Shown here: in pieces, positions 1-6,919 of the stretch
How the letters are laid out: each line of letters starts with the position of its first letter
Numbering within the stretch: the first letter of the stretch is position 1
Origin: Calditrichota bacterium
GTDB lineage: Bacteria; Zixibacteria; MSB-5A5; GN15; FEB-12
Assembly (NCBI GenBank): GCA_030641085.1
Contig: DAOWIC010000006.1
Location: 1 to 9,123 of the forward strand
DNA length: 9,123 nucleotides
Direction of reading: 5' to 3'
Notes under the pieces: model-generated
The model's database searches: none
Seen by the model: the letters and a program-made list of their open reading frames with translations, nothing else
Told to the model about the DNA's origin: nothing
Program-made: the position numbers and the translations under genes

Positions 1-293
1 CGATGGATCCGGATCCATACCCAAGCGGCCTTTTTATCTTCGGCACCAACCCGGTTGTGACCGACGCTGTCAGCGCCACGCTGATGGGTCTGGATATTGA
101 CCGAATACCAACCATACGCCACGCATTTGAGACGGTTCATTACCCGCTGACAATCTGCACGCTCGACGAAGTACAGACAGTGAGTAACCACCCGCCCTGG
201 AATTGTCCGCTTGTAGATATCCGTCCGGAAACAACTCTGTCGTTCCGACCGCATTTCGGATGGATCGGAAATCTGGAACTGTCTCGAGGATAG
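1..293 (+). CDS. DUF362 family protein, C-terminal end (5' partial)
   Basis: Only about the last 97 codons are present; the reading frame is open to the left edge, so the Met at base 3 is not taken as the start. The visible part contains GTNPVVTDAVSATLMGLDI followed by RIPTI, which matches my memory of the C-terminal part of DUF362 proteins (a 'TDPVAxDAVxxxLMGxDPxxIPHI'-like stretch). It ends with PHFGWIGNLEL, also typical of the family's last residues (PHxGWxGHIE). DUF362 proteins are often found with ferredoxin-like domains or near surface-glycan genes, but no biochemical role is established for most of them. The Cys-rich iron-sulfur portion, if present, would lie upstream of the window. 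The stop is TAG and the next gene begins 2 bases later, so the two are almost certainly cotranscribed. The family call is from recalled motifs and the function is unknown. Confidence 0.72.
   Translation, partial: MDPDPYPSGLFIFGTNPVVTDAVSATLMGLDIDRIPTIRHAFETVHYPLTICTLDEVQTVSNHPPWNCPLVDIRPETTLSFRPHFGWIGNLELSRG
286..290 (+). promoter_or_regulatory. Ribosome binding site GAGGA that decides a GTG start
   Basis: GAGGA lies 5 bases before a GTG at 296 and overlaps the last codons of the DUF362 gene. The ATG at 203 and the ATG at 260 in the same frame have no comparable Shine-Dalgarno sequence and would give a long overlap with the upstream gene. The residues they would add (rich in R, S and T) do not look like the family's N-terminus. 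The GTG start leaves a 2-base gap and suggests translational coupling. Confidence 0.7.
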
Positions 294-295
294 CT

Positions 296-1684
296 GTGGC
301 CGATTTGCAGACTGTATATTCGCGCCTTCCGGCTTTCCTGCAGAATGCGGCCTGCTCGATCAAGGGTTGGCAAATAAATCGCAGACGATACAACCGCCGT
401 TTTTACGAATTGCTGGACCAATACACCGCCCGCGAAAACATGCCCGAGGCCGATCTGGCTAAATGGCGCGACCTGCAACTGCATCGGTTCGTGCTACATG
501 CCGCTAGCACTGTACCGTATTATCGCCGGAAATTTCCGGAGTGGGGGATAGACCCAAATGATATCCGCACCCTCGACGACCTGAGCAAAATCCCGGTCCT
601 GACCAAAGCTGAGGTACAGGATCATCTGACCGACCTGCGATCCGACATATGCCGTTCGATGCCTACCATGCCGGTCGGGACGAGCGGCACTACCGGCACC
701 GGACTTCTATTTGAGGCGACGCTCGAATCGCAGTCGCGTCAGTGGGCGGTCTGGTGGCGCTATCGGTTGAGCCACGGGATTGAGCTGTTTGAGCCCTGCG
801 CGGTCTTTGGCGGGCAATCGATTGTCCCGGTCGGCCGGAACAAACCGCCGTTCTGGCGTTACAACCAACCCGCTCGCCAGATTCTCTTCAGCGGCTACCA
901 TTTGCGACCGGAGAACCTTGCCGCCTATGTCGACCGAATTGTTCACTCGGGGGTGCGCTGGATCCACGGCTATCCGTCGCATCTGGCGATCATCGCCTCA
1001 TGTCTGCTGGAAAACGGGATCGATCTTACCGAACAGATTCAGCATGTCACCACCGGCGCGGAGTCGCTATTGGCCGCTCAGCGCGATCTGCTCAAGCAGG
1101 CGTTTGGCGGCAATGTGCGCGAGCATTACGGTTTGGCCGAGGGGGTGGCCAATATCTCAGAATGCCCGCATGGGAATCTTCATGTCGATGAGGATTTTTC
1201 GGCGGTGGAATTTCAGCCGCGCGGCAACGACCTGTTTAAGCTGGTCGGCACCAACTTCACCAACCCGGCTTTTCCGCTGCTGCGCTACGACACCGGCGAT
1301 GTTGTGCGATGTGTCGACGACGGTACCGTCTGTGGCTGTGGCCGCAGGGGTCGCGTGGTCGGATCAATTGACGGCCGGATTGAGGATTATATATTGCTGG
1401 CCGATGGTACCCGCGTCGGACGGATGGATCATATCCTAAAGAAGATGACGCACATCCGCGAGGCGCAGTTTTACCAGCGAGAGCCGGGGAAGATCCAGAT
1501 ACGCATTGTGCGCCGTCCCGAGTATTCGCCGGCCGATGAAAAGCGTTTGCTGGACCAGACCGCCTTAAGGGTCGGATCCGACACCGAGGTCACGCTGGAA
1601 TATCGCGACCGGCTGCCGCGGACGTCGCGCGGCAAACTGCGTCTTGTCGTTAGCGAGATTGATGACGCCCGCATCGACGTATAG
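296..1684 (+). CDS. Phenylacetate-CoA ligase-like (PaaK/CapK family) adenylate-forming enzyme
   Basis: A 462-residue protein from the GTG start (493 if the ATG at 203 were used). It belongs to the acyl-adenylate-forming superfamily, which activates a carboxylate with ATP and usually passes it to CoA. Visible motifs, numbered from the GTG start: the Ser/Thr/Gly-rich nucleotide loop GTSGTTGTG at 128-136; YGLAEG at 278-283; RYDTGD at 330-335; GRIEDYILLADGTRVG as the hinge to the mobile C-terminal domain; and a C-terminal GKLRLVV with the likely catalytic Lys at 447. Cys290 and His292 (ECPHG) together with Cys339, Cys346 and Cys348 (CxxxxxxCxCGR) resemble the metal-binding cysteines of PaaK/CapK proteins. 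Such proteins are common both in aromatic-acid catabolism and in capsule or O-antigen clusters. The neighbouring DUF362 gene and the lack of phenylacetate genes favour the CapK-like group, but the substrate is not determined. Family call is strong, function open. Confidence 0.88.
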   Translation: MADLQTVYSRLPAFLQNAACSIKGWQINRRRYNRRFYELLDQYTARENMPEADLAKWRDLQLHRFVLHAASTVPYYRRKFPEWGIDPNDIRTLDDLSKIPVLTKAEVQDHLTDLRSDICRSMPTMPVGTSGTTGTGLLFEATLESQSRQWAVWWRYRLSHGIELFEPCAVFGGQSIVPVGRNKPPFWRYNQPARQILFSGYHLRPENLAAYVDRIVHSGVRWIHGYPSHLAIIASCLLENGIDLTEQIQHVTTGAESLLAAQRDLLKQAFGGNVREHYGLAEGVANISECPHGNLHVDEDFSAVEFQPRGNDLFKLVGTNFTNPAFPLLRYDTGDVVRCVDDGTVCGCGRRGRVVGSIDGRIEDYILLADGTRVGRMDHILKKMTHIREAQFYQREPGKIQIRIVRRPEYSPADEKRLLDQTALRVGSDTEVTLEYRDRLPRTSRGKLRLVVSEIDDARIDV

Positions 1685-1714
1685 CGTTCAGACGAGATTC
1701 AAACTTGAAGGGGA

Positions 1715-1738
1715 GGGATGGTGAGTTCTCACCATCCC
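1715..1738. terminator. Perfect inverted repeat between convergent genes, possible two-way terminator
   Basis: GGGATGGTGAG at 1715-1725 and CTCACCATCCC at 1728-1738 are exact reverse complements, 11 bp with a 2-base centre (realistically 10 bp with a 4-base loop). The repeat lies between the convergent stops of the PaaK-like gene (1684) and valS. It contains the valS stop codon (1729-1731) and the last Gly and Trp codons. No run of T follows on either strand, so it is not a canonical intrinsic terminator. It may work as a Rho-independent pause, an mRNA 3'-end stabiliser or a barrier to read-through. The structure is certain; the function is inferred from its position. Confidence 0.55.
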
Positions 1739-4404
1739 ATTATCTGCTCGAGATTCCTGTTGAGCTTTTCGGTACGTTCCTGGTAATCGTCCTTCTTCGC
1801 CTTTTCTTTTTCGATCACGTCTTTCGGCGCGTTGGCGAGGAAGTCGGAGTTGGCCAGTTTTTTCGAGACCTTCTCAAGCTGCACCTTGAGATTACCGAGT
1901 TCTTTTTCAAGGCGCTTCTTCTCGACATCGATATCTATCAACCCGGCCAGCGGCACGAAAATTTCCGCTCCGGAAAGAACTGCGGAGGCCGACACCGGCG
2001 GTTTTTTGATATCGACGCCGGCATACAGGTTCTCGACTTTGGCCAGCGAACGGAAATATTCTATGTGGCCTTCGAGCAGTTCGGCGAATGCTGCCTCGTT
2101 GACGCGGATATACAGATCGGATCGCTTGCCCGGATGGACGTTCATCTCGGAGCGAACCGACCTCACCGCGGTAACCACCGCCTGGATCTGTTCCAGACTG
2201 CGCTCCAGTTCATCGTTGATATGACTGCCGTCGGAGATCGGCCACGGTCCGAACGTAATCGTCTTTTTGTCGCCACCAATCTTCTCCTGGAGGTCCTGGA
2301 AGATATTTTCGGTAACAAACGGCACGAACGGATGCAGCAGCTTGAGTATCTTATCCAGAACATAAATGGCGACATTCAAGGAACCCTCGCGGATAGGCAT
2401 ATCCGGCTGATCCGGCTTGATAAGCTCGATGTACCATGAGCAGTAATCGTTCCAGACAAAATTGTACAGCGTTTTCGAGGCGGCCGACAGACGATACTCG
2501 GCGAACGCCTTTTCTACCGCCTGGATCGTGTGCTCCAGACGCGAGAGTATCCAGCGGTCGAATATGACCAGGTCGGCGTCGTTGATTTCGTCCGGGTTCG
2601 GGCGTGAGCCGTCCAGGCGCATCATGACAAACCGCGAGACCTGGTGAAGCTTGTTGACGAAGTTCCTGCCGATCTCGAACGTGTTGCGGCCGATGCACGG
2701 ATCCTGGCCGTCGGGAGTCGCCAGCGTCATCGAAATACGCAGGGCATCGGCGCCATGTTTTTCGATAATCTCAAGCGGGTCAATGCCGTTGCCGAGCGAC
2801 TTGGACATCTTCACTCCGTTGGCGTCGCGTACCGTGCCGTGAATGTAAATATCGGGAAAAGGCAACTCGCCCATAAATTCGTAACCGGCCATGATCATAC
2901 GGGCCACCCAGAGGAAGATGATGCCCGGGTCGGTGGTCAGCACTTTTGTCGGATAGAAGGTTTTCAACTCAGCCGTTTTGTCCGGCCAGCCCATAGTCGA
3001 GAAAGGCCATAGCCATGACGAGAACCAGGTGTCGAGCACATCTTCATCCTGAACCAGCGTATCGGGATCATAACCCGGACACTGATCGGCGGTGGGACGC
3101 TCACCCGACAGGAACATGGCGCCGTCCTCGGCATACCAGACCGGTATTCGGTGTCCCCACCAGAGCTGGCGGGAGATGCACCAGTCGCGGATGTTTTCCA
3201 TCCAGTGGAGATAGGTCTTGGACCAGTAATCCGGATGGAATTTGATTTTGCCGCTTTTAACCGCCTCGATCGCCGGCTGGGCCATCTCTTCCATCTTCAC
3301 GAACCATTGATCGGATAGATACGGCTCGACAATACTATGACAGCGATAGCAGGTTCCGGCCGACAACCGGTATTTCTCGATCTTCTCCAGGTGACCTTTC
3401 TTTTCCAACTCCTCGAGCAACTGTTTGCGGCCGTCGTAGCGGTCGAGGCCTTTGAACTTGCCGGCGTTCTCGTTGAGACTGCCGTCGGTGTTCAGGACAT
3501 TGATCTCCTGCAGGTCGTGACGGCGTCCGATCTCAAAGTCGTTCGGGTCGTGCGCGGGTGTCACTTTGACCACGCCAGTGCCGAACTCCGGATCGACATA
3601 GCTGTCGGCGACAATCGGGATCTCGCGTTCGAGGATCGGCAGGATAACGGTCTTGCCGACATACTTTTTGAACCGGCTGTCCTTCGGTGAAACCGCCAGG
3701 GCCGTATCGCCCAGCATTGTCTCGGGACGGGTGGTGGCAACCGAGAGGTACTCGTCGGTGCCTTTCAGCTTGTACTTGATATACCACAGGTGGCTGTCCT
3801 GCTCAACGTGTTCGACCTCGTCGTCCGAGAGCGAAGTCTGACAGGAGGGACACCAGTTCACAATCCGGTGACCGCGGTAGATCCATCCCTTTTCGTAAAG
3901 GTGCTTGAAAACATGCTCGACCGCGCGTGAAAGGCCCTCGTCGAAAGTGTAGCGCCGTCGGTCCCAGTCGCAACTGGAGCCGATCTTCTTAAGCTGGTTA
4001 AGAATGAACTCCTTGTTCTGTTCGGCCCAGGCGGTGGTGCGCTCGACAAACTTCTCCCGGCCCATCTCGCGGCGGGTGAGGCCATCTTTGACCAGTTGTT
4101 TTTCAACAATCACCTGGGTGGCGATACCGGCGTGGTCGGCGCCGGGAATCCAGAGCGCTTCATATCCCTGCATCCGGTGCTTGCGGATCAGGACATCCTG
4201 AATGGTATTGTTCAGGCCGTGACCCAGGTGCAGCACGTTGGTTACATTTGGCGGTGGGATGACAATTGAATACGGTTTCTTGCCAGACCCGGGATCGGCA
4301 TGAAAATATCCTGCGTCAAGCCACTGCTGGTATAATCTATCCTCGACCTCGACTGGAGAGTAAGCCTTGGACTTGTTGTTCGAATTTTGGTTTTTGTTGC
4401 TCAT
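1729..4404 (-). CDS. valS: Valyl-tRNA synthetase (class Ia)
   Basis: An 891-residue cytoplasmic enzyme that charges tRNA-Val. The class I signatures are both present: HLGH at residues 59-62 in the stretch PPPNVTNVLHLGHG, and KMSKS at 532-536 followed by LGNGIDPLEII. The CP1 editing insertion, which hydrolyses mischarged Thr-tRNA, lies between, with TTRPETMLGDTA and TPAHDPNDFEIG. Cysteine pairs C185/C188 (CPSC) and C352/C355 (CYRC) look like zinc knuckles. DWCISRQLWWGHRIPVWY and LDTWFSSWLWPFS are classic ValRS segments. The last ~65 residues are Lys/Glu/Leu-rich and form the coiled-coil arm typical of bacterial ValRS. Length is normal. The first 13 residues are a low-complexity Asn/Lys/Ser tail ahead of the catalytic core. 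The ATG is preceded by AAGGA four bases upstream, supporting this start. It stands alone, divergent from mazG and convergent with the PaaK-like gene. Confidence 0.99.
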   Translation of the reverse strand: MSNKNQNSNNKSKAYSPVEVEDRLYQQWLDAGYFHADPGSGKKPYSIVIPPPNVTNVLHLGHGLNNTIQDVLIRKHRMQGYEALWIPGADHAGIATQVIVEKQLVKDGLTRREMGREKFVERTTAWAEQNKEFILNQLKKIGSSCDWDRRRYTFDEGLSRAVEHVFKHLYEKGWIYRGHRIVNWCPSCQTSLSDDEVEHVEQDSHLWYIKYKLKGTDEYLSVATTRPETMLGDTALAVSPKDSRFKKYVGKTVILPILEREIPIVADSYVDPEFGTGVVKVTPAHDPNDFEIGRRHDLQEINVLNTDGSLNENAGKFKGLDRYDGRKQLLEELEKKGHLEKIEKYRLSAGTCYRCHSIVEPYLSDQWFVKMEEMAQPAIEAVKSGKIKFHPDYWSKTYLHWMENIRDWCISRQLWWGHRIPVWYAEDGAMFLSGERPTADQCPGYDPDTLVQDEDVLDTWFSSWLWPFSTMGWPDKTAELKTFYPTKVLTTDPGIIFLWVARMIMAGYEFMGELPFPDIYIHGTVRDANGVKMSKSLGNGIDPLEIIEKHGADALRISMTLATPDGQDPCIGRNTFEIGRNFVNKLHQVSRFVMMRLDGSRPNPDEINDADLVIFDRWILSRLEHTIQAVEKAFAEYRLSAASKTLYNFVWNDYCSWYIELIKPDQPDMPIREGSLNVAIYVLDKILKLLHPFVPFVTENIFQDLQEKIGGDKKTITFGPWPISDGSHINDELERSLEQIQAVVTAVRSVRSEMNVHPGKRSDLYIRVNEAAFAELLEGHIEYFRSLAKVENLYAGVDIKKPPVSASAVLSGAEIFVPLAGLIDIDVEKKRLEKELGNLKVQLEKVSKKLANSDFLANAPKDVIEKEKAKKDDYQERTEKLNRNLEQIMGW

Positions 4405-4556
4405 CGGTTCCTTAGTCTATATATTCGCCTCTTGGCAGTATGCCGACCGATATGGTTCAGGCAAAACGTTCAATTTACCCCGACCCGAGGTATTTGTCAA
4501 GATTCCATACGATTCCGGTGGGCAGGACAGGGTAATAGATAGTTTTATCGACACTT
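4405..4556. promoter_or_regulatory. Divergent promoter region between valS and mazG
   Basis: This gene-free 152-base gap must hold the promoters of both divergent genes. On the minus strand a possible sigma-70 type promoter for valS is TATATA at 4418-4423, with TCGGCA at 4441-4446 and a 17-base spacer; each hexamer matches the consensus at 4 of 6 positions. The valS Shine-Dalgarno AAGGA is at 4409-4413. On the plus strand TAATAGAT (4533-4540) is an AT-rich candidate -10 for mazG, but no good -35 partner was found and no Shine-Dalgarno precedes the mazG ATG. I see no T-box elements upstream of valS; the leader is too short for one. Confidence 0.4.
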
Positions 4557-5348
4557 ATGGAAGATACCAAAAGAAAAGTTTTCGACCAAAACTTGCCCCC
4601 ATTTGAGCGTCTGGTGGCGTTAATGGCGGTTTTGCGCTCCGAAGAAGGCTGTGCCTGGGACAGAAAACAGACCCACGAGAGCCTCCTGCCGTACCTGATT
4701 GAAGAGGCCCATGAAGTCGTGGAGGCGGTCCAGTCGGGCAATTTCGGCCACCTGCGTGAGGAATTGGGCGATTTGATCTGCCAGGTAGTTTTTCACGCCC
4801 AGTTGGCCGATGAAGCCGGGCGGTTTGATGTAAATGACAGTATTGAAACGATTGTCGAAAAACTGATCAGGCGCCATCCGCATGTTTTCGGCGAGAAAAA
4901 AGAACTCACTCCAAAGCAAGTGCGCGACCAGTGGGAAAAAGTCAAGATCGAGTCAGGTGAAAAGAAGTCGGTGCTTTCCGGCATACCGGCCTCGATGCCG
5001 GCGCTGACCATGGCCTACCGGATAGGGGAGAAGGTTGGTGGCGTCGGTTTTGACTGGACCGAGCCGGCCGATGTCCTGGACAAGATGGCCGAGGAGACCG
5101 ACGAAATCAAAGCCGAGATCGAGGCTGACGACAAAGAGCGCTTAAGCGAGGAGATCGGGGACCTTCTTTTCGCAGTCGCCTCGCTGGCGCGCAAGTTCGA
5201 GATCAACCCCGAATTGGCCCTGAAACGGGCGCTGGGGAAATTCAGCGCGCGTTTTTCCCGGCTGGAGCAGGAAGTCAAAGCCTCCGACCGGCCTTTCGGC
5301 GAGTACACTCTGGATCAACTGGAAGCGATCTGGCAGCGTGTGAAGTAG
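4557..5348 (+). CDS. mazG: Nucleoside triphosphate pyrophosphohydrolase MazG
   Basis: A 263-residue protein with the two-domain layout of full-length MazG, which hydrolyses canonical and damaged (d)NTPs to the monophosphate and pyrophosphate and so cleans the nucleotide pool. The N-terminal domain has CAWDRKQTH (32-40) and metal-binding acidic motifs EEAHE (49-53) and EELGD (68-72). The linker carries RRHPHVFGE (105-113) and GGVGFDW (161-167). The C-terminal domain repeats the motif as EETDE (179-183) and EEIGD (198-202). All expected acidic residues are present and the length matches the E. coli-type enzyme. The ATG start is placed by the normal ~15-residue lead before the first domain; there is no clear Shine-Dalgarno, so translation could be leaderless or weakly initiated. 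It is not next to relA or a toxin-antitoxin pair here and appears to be transcribed alone. Confidence 0.97.
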   Translation: MEDTKRKVFDQNLPPFERLVALMAVLRSEEGCAWDRKQTHESLLPYLIEEAHEVVEAVQSGNFGHLREELGDLICQVVFHAQLADEAGRFDVNDSIETIVEKLIRRHPHVFGEKKELTPKQVRDQWEKVKIESGEKKSVLSGIPASMPALTMAYRIGEKVGGVGFDWTEPADVLDKMAEETDEIKAEIEADDKERLSEEIGDLLFAVASLARKFEINPELALKRALGKFSARFSRLEQEVKASDRPFGEYTLDQLEAIWQRVK

Positions 5349-5620
5349 CTCCGTGGTCATGTCCGGATATATTATCTTCGTGCGCATTTAGATCTTTCAG
5401 GGGCGAAAACCGGCGATTTTTTTTTGTTGTTTTGCGTACCCCCGGGTTCTACCATTTTCCTGATAATCTGTTGAGACAAAAAGGATAGTTTTTAGACGGG
5501 GACAATCCGTGGCGTCGCATGCGCGTTTGTGTGTGATGGGTCCGCGCTATCCTGCGGCTCGAGACGATGGAGATTTGTCAGAAGGCAATTCCGAAAACCA
5601 TTCAAATAACGAGGTAGACC
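5349..5620. other. Gene-free leader region ahead of the outer-membrane protein gene
   Basis: These 272 bases show no convincing gene on either strand. They contain a run of nine T at 5417-5425, which could be the U-tract of a weak mazG terminator, although I found no good stem in front of it. Further on are an 8-base palindrome CGCATGCG (5516-5523) and a short CCGC/GCGG stem (5542-5545 with 5554-5557). TTGAGA at 5471-5476 resembles a -35 box, but no -10 sits at the right distance. The last bases carry GAGGT at 5611-5615, a good Shine-Dalgarno for the ATG at 5621. The short plus-strand open frame from 5509 crosses into the barrel gene and has no coding features. I could not match the region to a known riboswitch. 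Confidence 0.5.
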
Positions 5621-6850
5621 ATGAAACAACAATTATTGCTTGTGCTGGCGCTGGTTGTTTTGCTCAGCGCCGGAGCCTTTGCGACCGACACCCGGGTGGT
5701 GACCATGGGGGACAACAACCTGGTGCTGCTCGATGAAGCGAACATCTTCCTGTTCCCGTCGCGGGTGCTCGAGTACCCGAACCTGGCAGTCGGTGAGTTC
5801 AGCGGTGACGATTTTAACGAGTTCGGTATCCATTGGAAATTCGGCGAAGAGAATCCGTGGGTAATGGCGACATATTTTTCCACTCGGCCGGAGGGTGTGC
5901 CGGTCGATTTCCTCGGCAACCCGCTGGGTAACCTGACCGAGCTTGGTGACGAACACAAACGGGTCGACCTGTTTTACGGTCGCAAGATGGGCGACTACAA
6001 GTTCGGCTTCCACTTCGGTTACTCTCGCACCAAGTATGAAGAGGTTGACCAGACGATACTGCTCACTATCGAGGAGAAGCAATATTTCTATGATTTCGGA
6101 TTCGGCCTGACCCAGATGGACGGCAATTGGGATCTCGCCGTTGACATCGGTTTTGGGGGATGGACCGACCAGAACGGCGGCGGGGAGGAAGAGACCGAAC
6201 CGTGGAAATTCGTGCAGTTCTCCGGTCTCTTTCGGCACTTCCGCGACATGGGACCGGACTGGACGCTGATTGAGCATATCGGCACATTCATCGGTTACCG
6301 CGGGGAGACCGACCATGTTATCGGCGATGGTGTCCCGGCCACCACGGCTGATTACGAGGCTCGGCAGAAGCTGCTTGATCTGGAACTCGGTCTGGGCGCC
6401 AACTGGACACCGTCATCGAAGGTCCTGGCCGTGGCTGACTTCGGCCTCATGTACCAGAGCCTGAAAATCGATCAGGATTTTTCAGCCGCTTATACAGGCG
6501 GCGCGGCGGCAGAAAACGAAGTGACCCGGTCGGGTTGGAGCGAATTCTGGAAGATCGGGATCGATGCCGAGGTCTTCAAATGGCTCGATGTTCGTATGGG
6601 CGCTACCTCCGACTGGATCAGCGTCAAGGACGAAACGGGCAGTATCATGCAGCTTACCACGCTGACCACTCAGAAGAGCCAGTACGCCAACAACGAGACC
6701 TACCTCGGATTCGGTTTCCATTGGGGTGATTTCCATCTTGACACCTACACCGATCCGGACCTTTTCCTCAGAGGTTTTGATTTCATCAACGGCAAGAGCA
6801 CCAATAGCGATAGGAATTTCCGCATCTCGGCTGTTTACGAAATGAAGTAA
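5621..6850 (+). CDS. Putative outer-membrane beta-barrel protein, uncharacterised
   Basis: A 409-residue exported protein. Residues 1-21 are a clear signal peptide: MKQQ, then a Leu/Val-rich core, then a cleavage site after AFA. There is no lipobox and no Cys in the whole protein. The mature part starts with TDTRVVTMGDNN and is rich in Gly, Asp, Trp, Tyr and Phe. It shows repeated alternating stretches such as YKFGFHFGYS, WDLAVDIGFGGW, LDLELGLGANW, WLDVRMGATSDW and YLGFGFHWGDFHLD, separated by polar, acidic turns, as expected of amphipathic barrel strands. It ends in FRISAVYEMK, a strand-like C-terminus, though without the classic final Phe. No enzymatic motif or OmpA domain is seen. I associate this N-terminal motif with uncharacterised barrel proteins of FCB-group genomes, from memory only. 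The start is fixed by GAGGT five bases before the ATG and by the signal peptide. It is monocistronic, ending at a strong terminator. Transport or structural role unknown. Confidence 0.82.
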   Translation: MKQQLLLVLALVVLLSAGAFATDTRVVTMGDNNLVLLDEANIFLFPSRVLEYPNLAVGEFSGDDFNEFGIHWKFGEENPWVMATYFSTRPEGVPVDFLGNPLGNLTELGDEHKRVDLFYGRKMGDYKFGFHFGYSRTKYEEVDQTILLTIEEKQYFYDFGFGLTQMDGNWDLAVDIGFGGWTDQNGGGEEETEPWKFVQFSGLFRHFRDMGPDWTLIEHIGTFIGYRGETDHVIGDGVPATTADYEARQKLLDLELGLGANWTPSSKVLAVADFGLMYQSLKIDQDFSAAYTGGAAAENEVTRSGWSEFWKIGIDAEVFKWLDVRMGATSDWISVKDETGSIMQLTTLTTQKSQYANNETYLGFGFHWGDFHLDTYTDPDLFLRGFDFINGKSTNSDRNFRISAVYEMK

Positions 6851-6865
6851 ACGATGACTCGATCG

Positions 6866-6899
6866 AAAAAAACCCGGCCAGGATTGGCCGGGTTTTTTT
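6866..6899. terminator. Strong bidirectional intrinsic terminator
   Basis: AACCCGGCCA (6871-6880) pairs exactly with TGGCCGGGTT (6885-6894) around the loop GGAT. The stem is flanked by a run of A on the left and T on the right (T at 6893-6899, A at 6866-6872), so each strand has a GC-rich hairpin followed by a U-tract. It lies 15 bases after the barrel gene stop and about 20 bases beyond the stop of the convergent amidotransferase gene, and can serve both. Confidence 0.95.
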
Positions 6900-6919
6900 G
6901 TGCTTCTATTATCGGGGGA

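Noticed and set aside
203..295. ATG at 203 as the start of the PaaK-like gene
   Set aside because: It would overlap the DUF362 gene by 91 bases and lacks a Shine-Dalgarno; GTG at 296 has GAGGA at the right distance.
1705..2439. A 244-codon plus-strand open frame opposite the 3' end of valS
   Set aside because: It lies fully within valS apart from its first bases, has no recognisable motif, and its composition is that of a complement frame.
4367..4606. A 79-codon plus-strand open frame spanning the valS-mazG gap
   Set aside because: It begins inside valS, overlaps the mazG start in another frame and has no ribosome site. Its hydrophobic N-terminus arises from the complement of the Asn/Lys codons of valS.
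5395..5425. Intrinsic terminator for mazG at the nine-T run
   Set aside because: The T run is real, but no stem of useful length could be drawn directly in front of it, so it is only mentioned as a possibility.
5633..6316. A 227-codon minus-strand open frame opposite the barrel gene
   Set aside because: It has no domain features and is explained as a shadow of the signal-peptide-bearing plus-strand gene.
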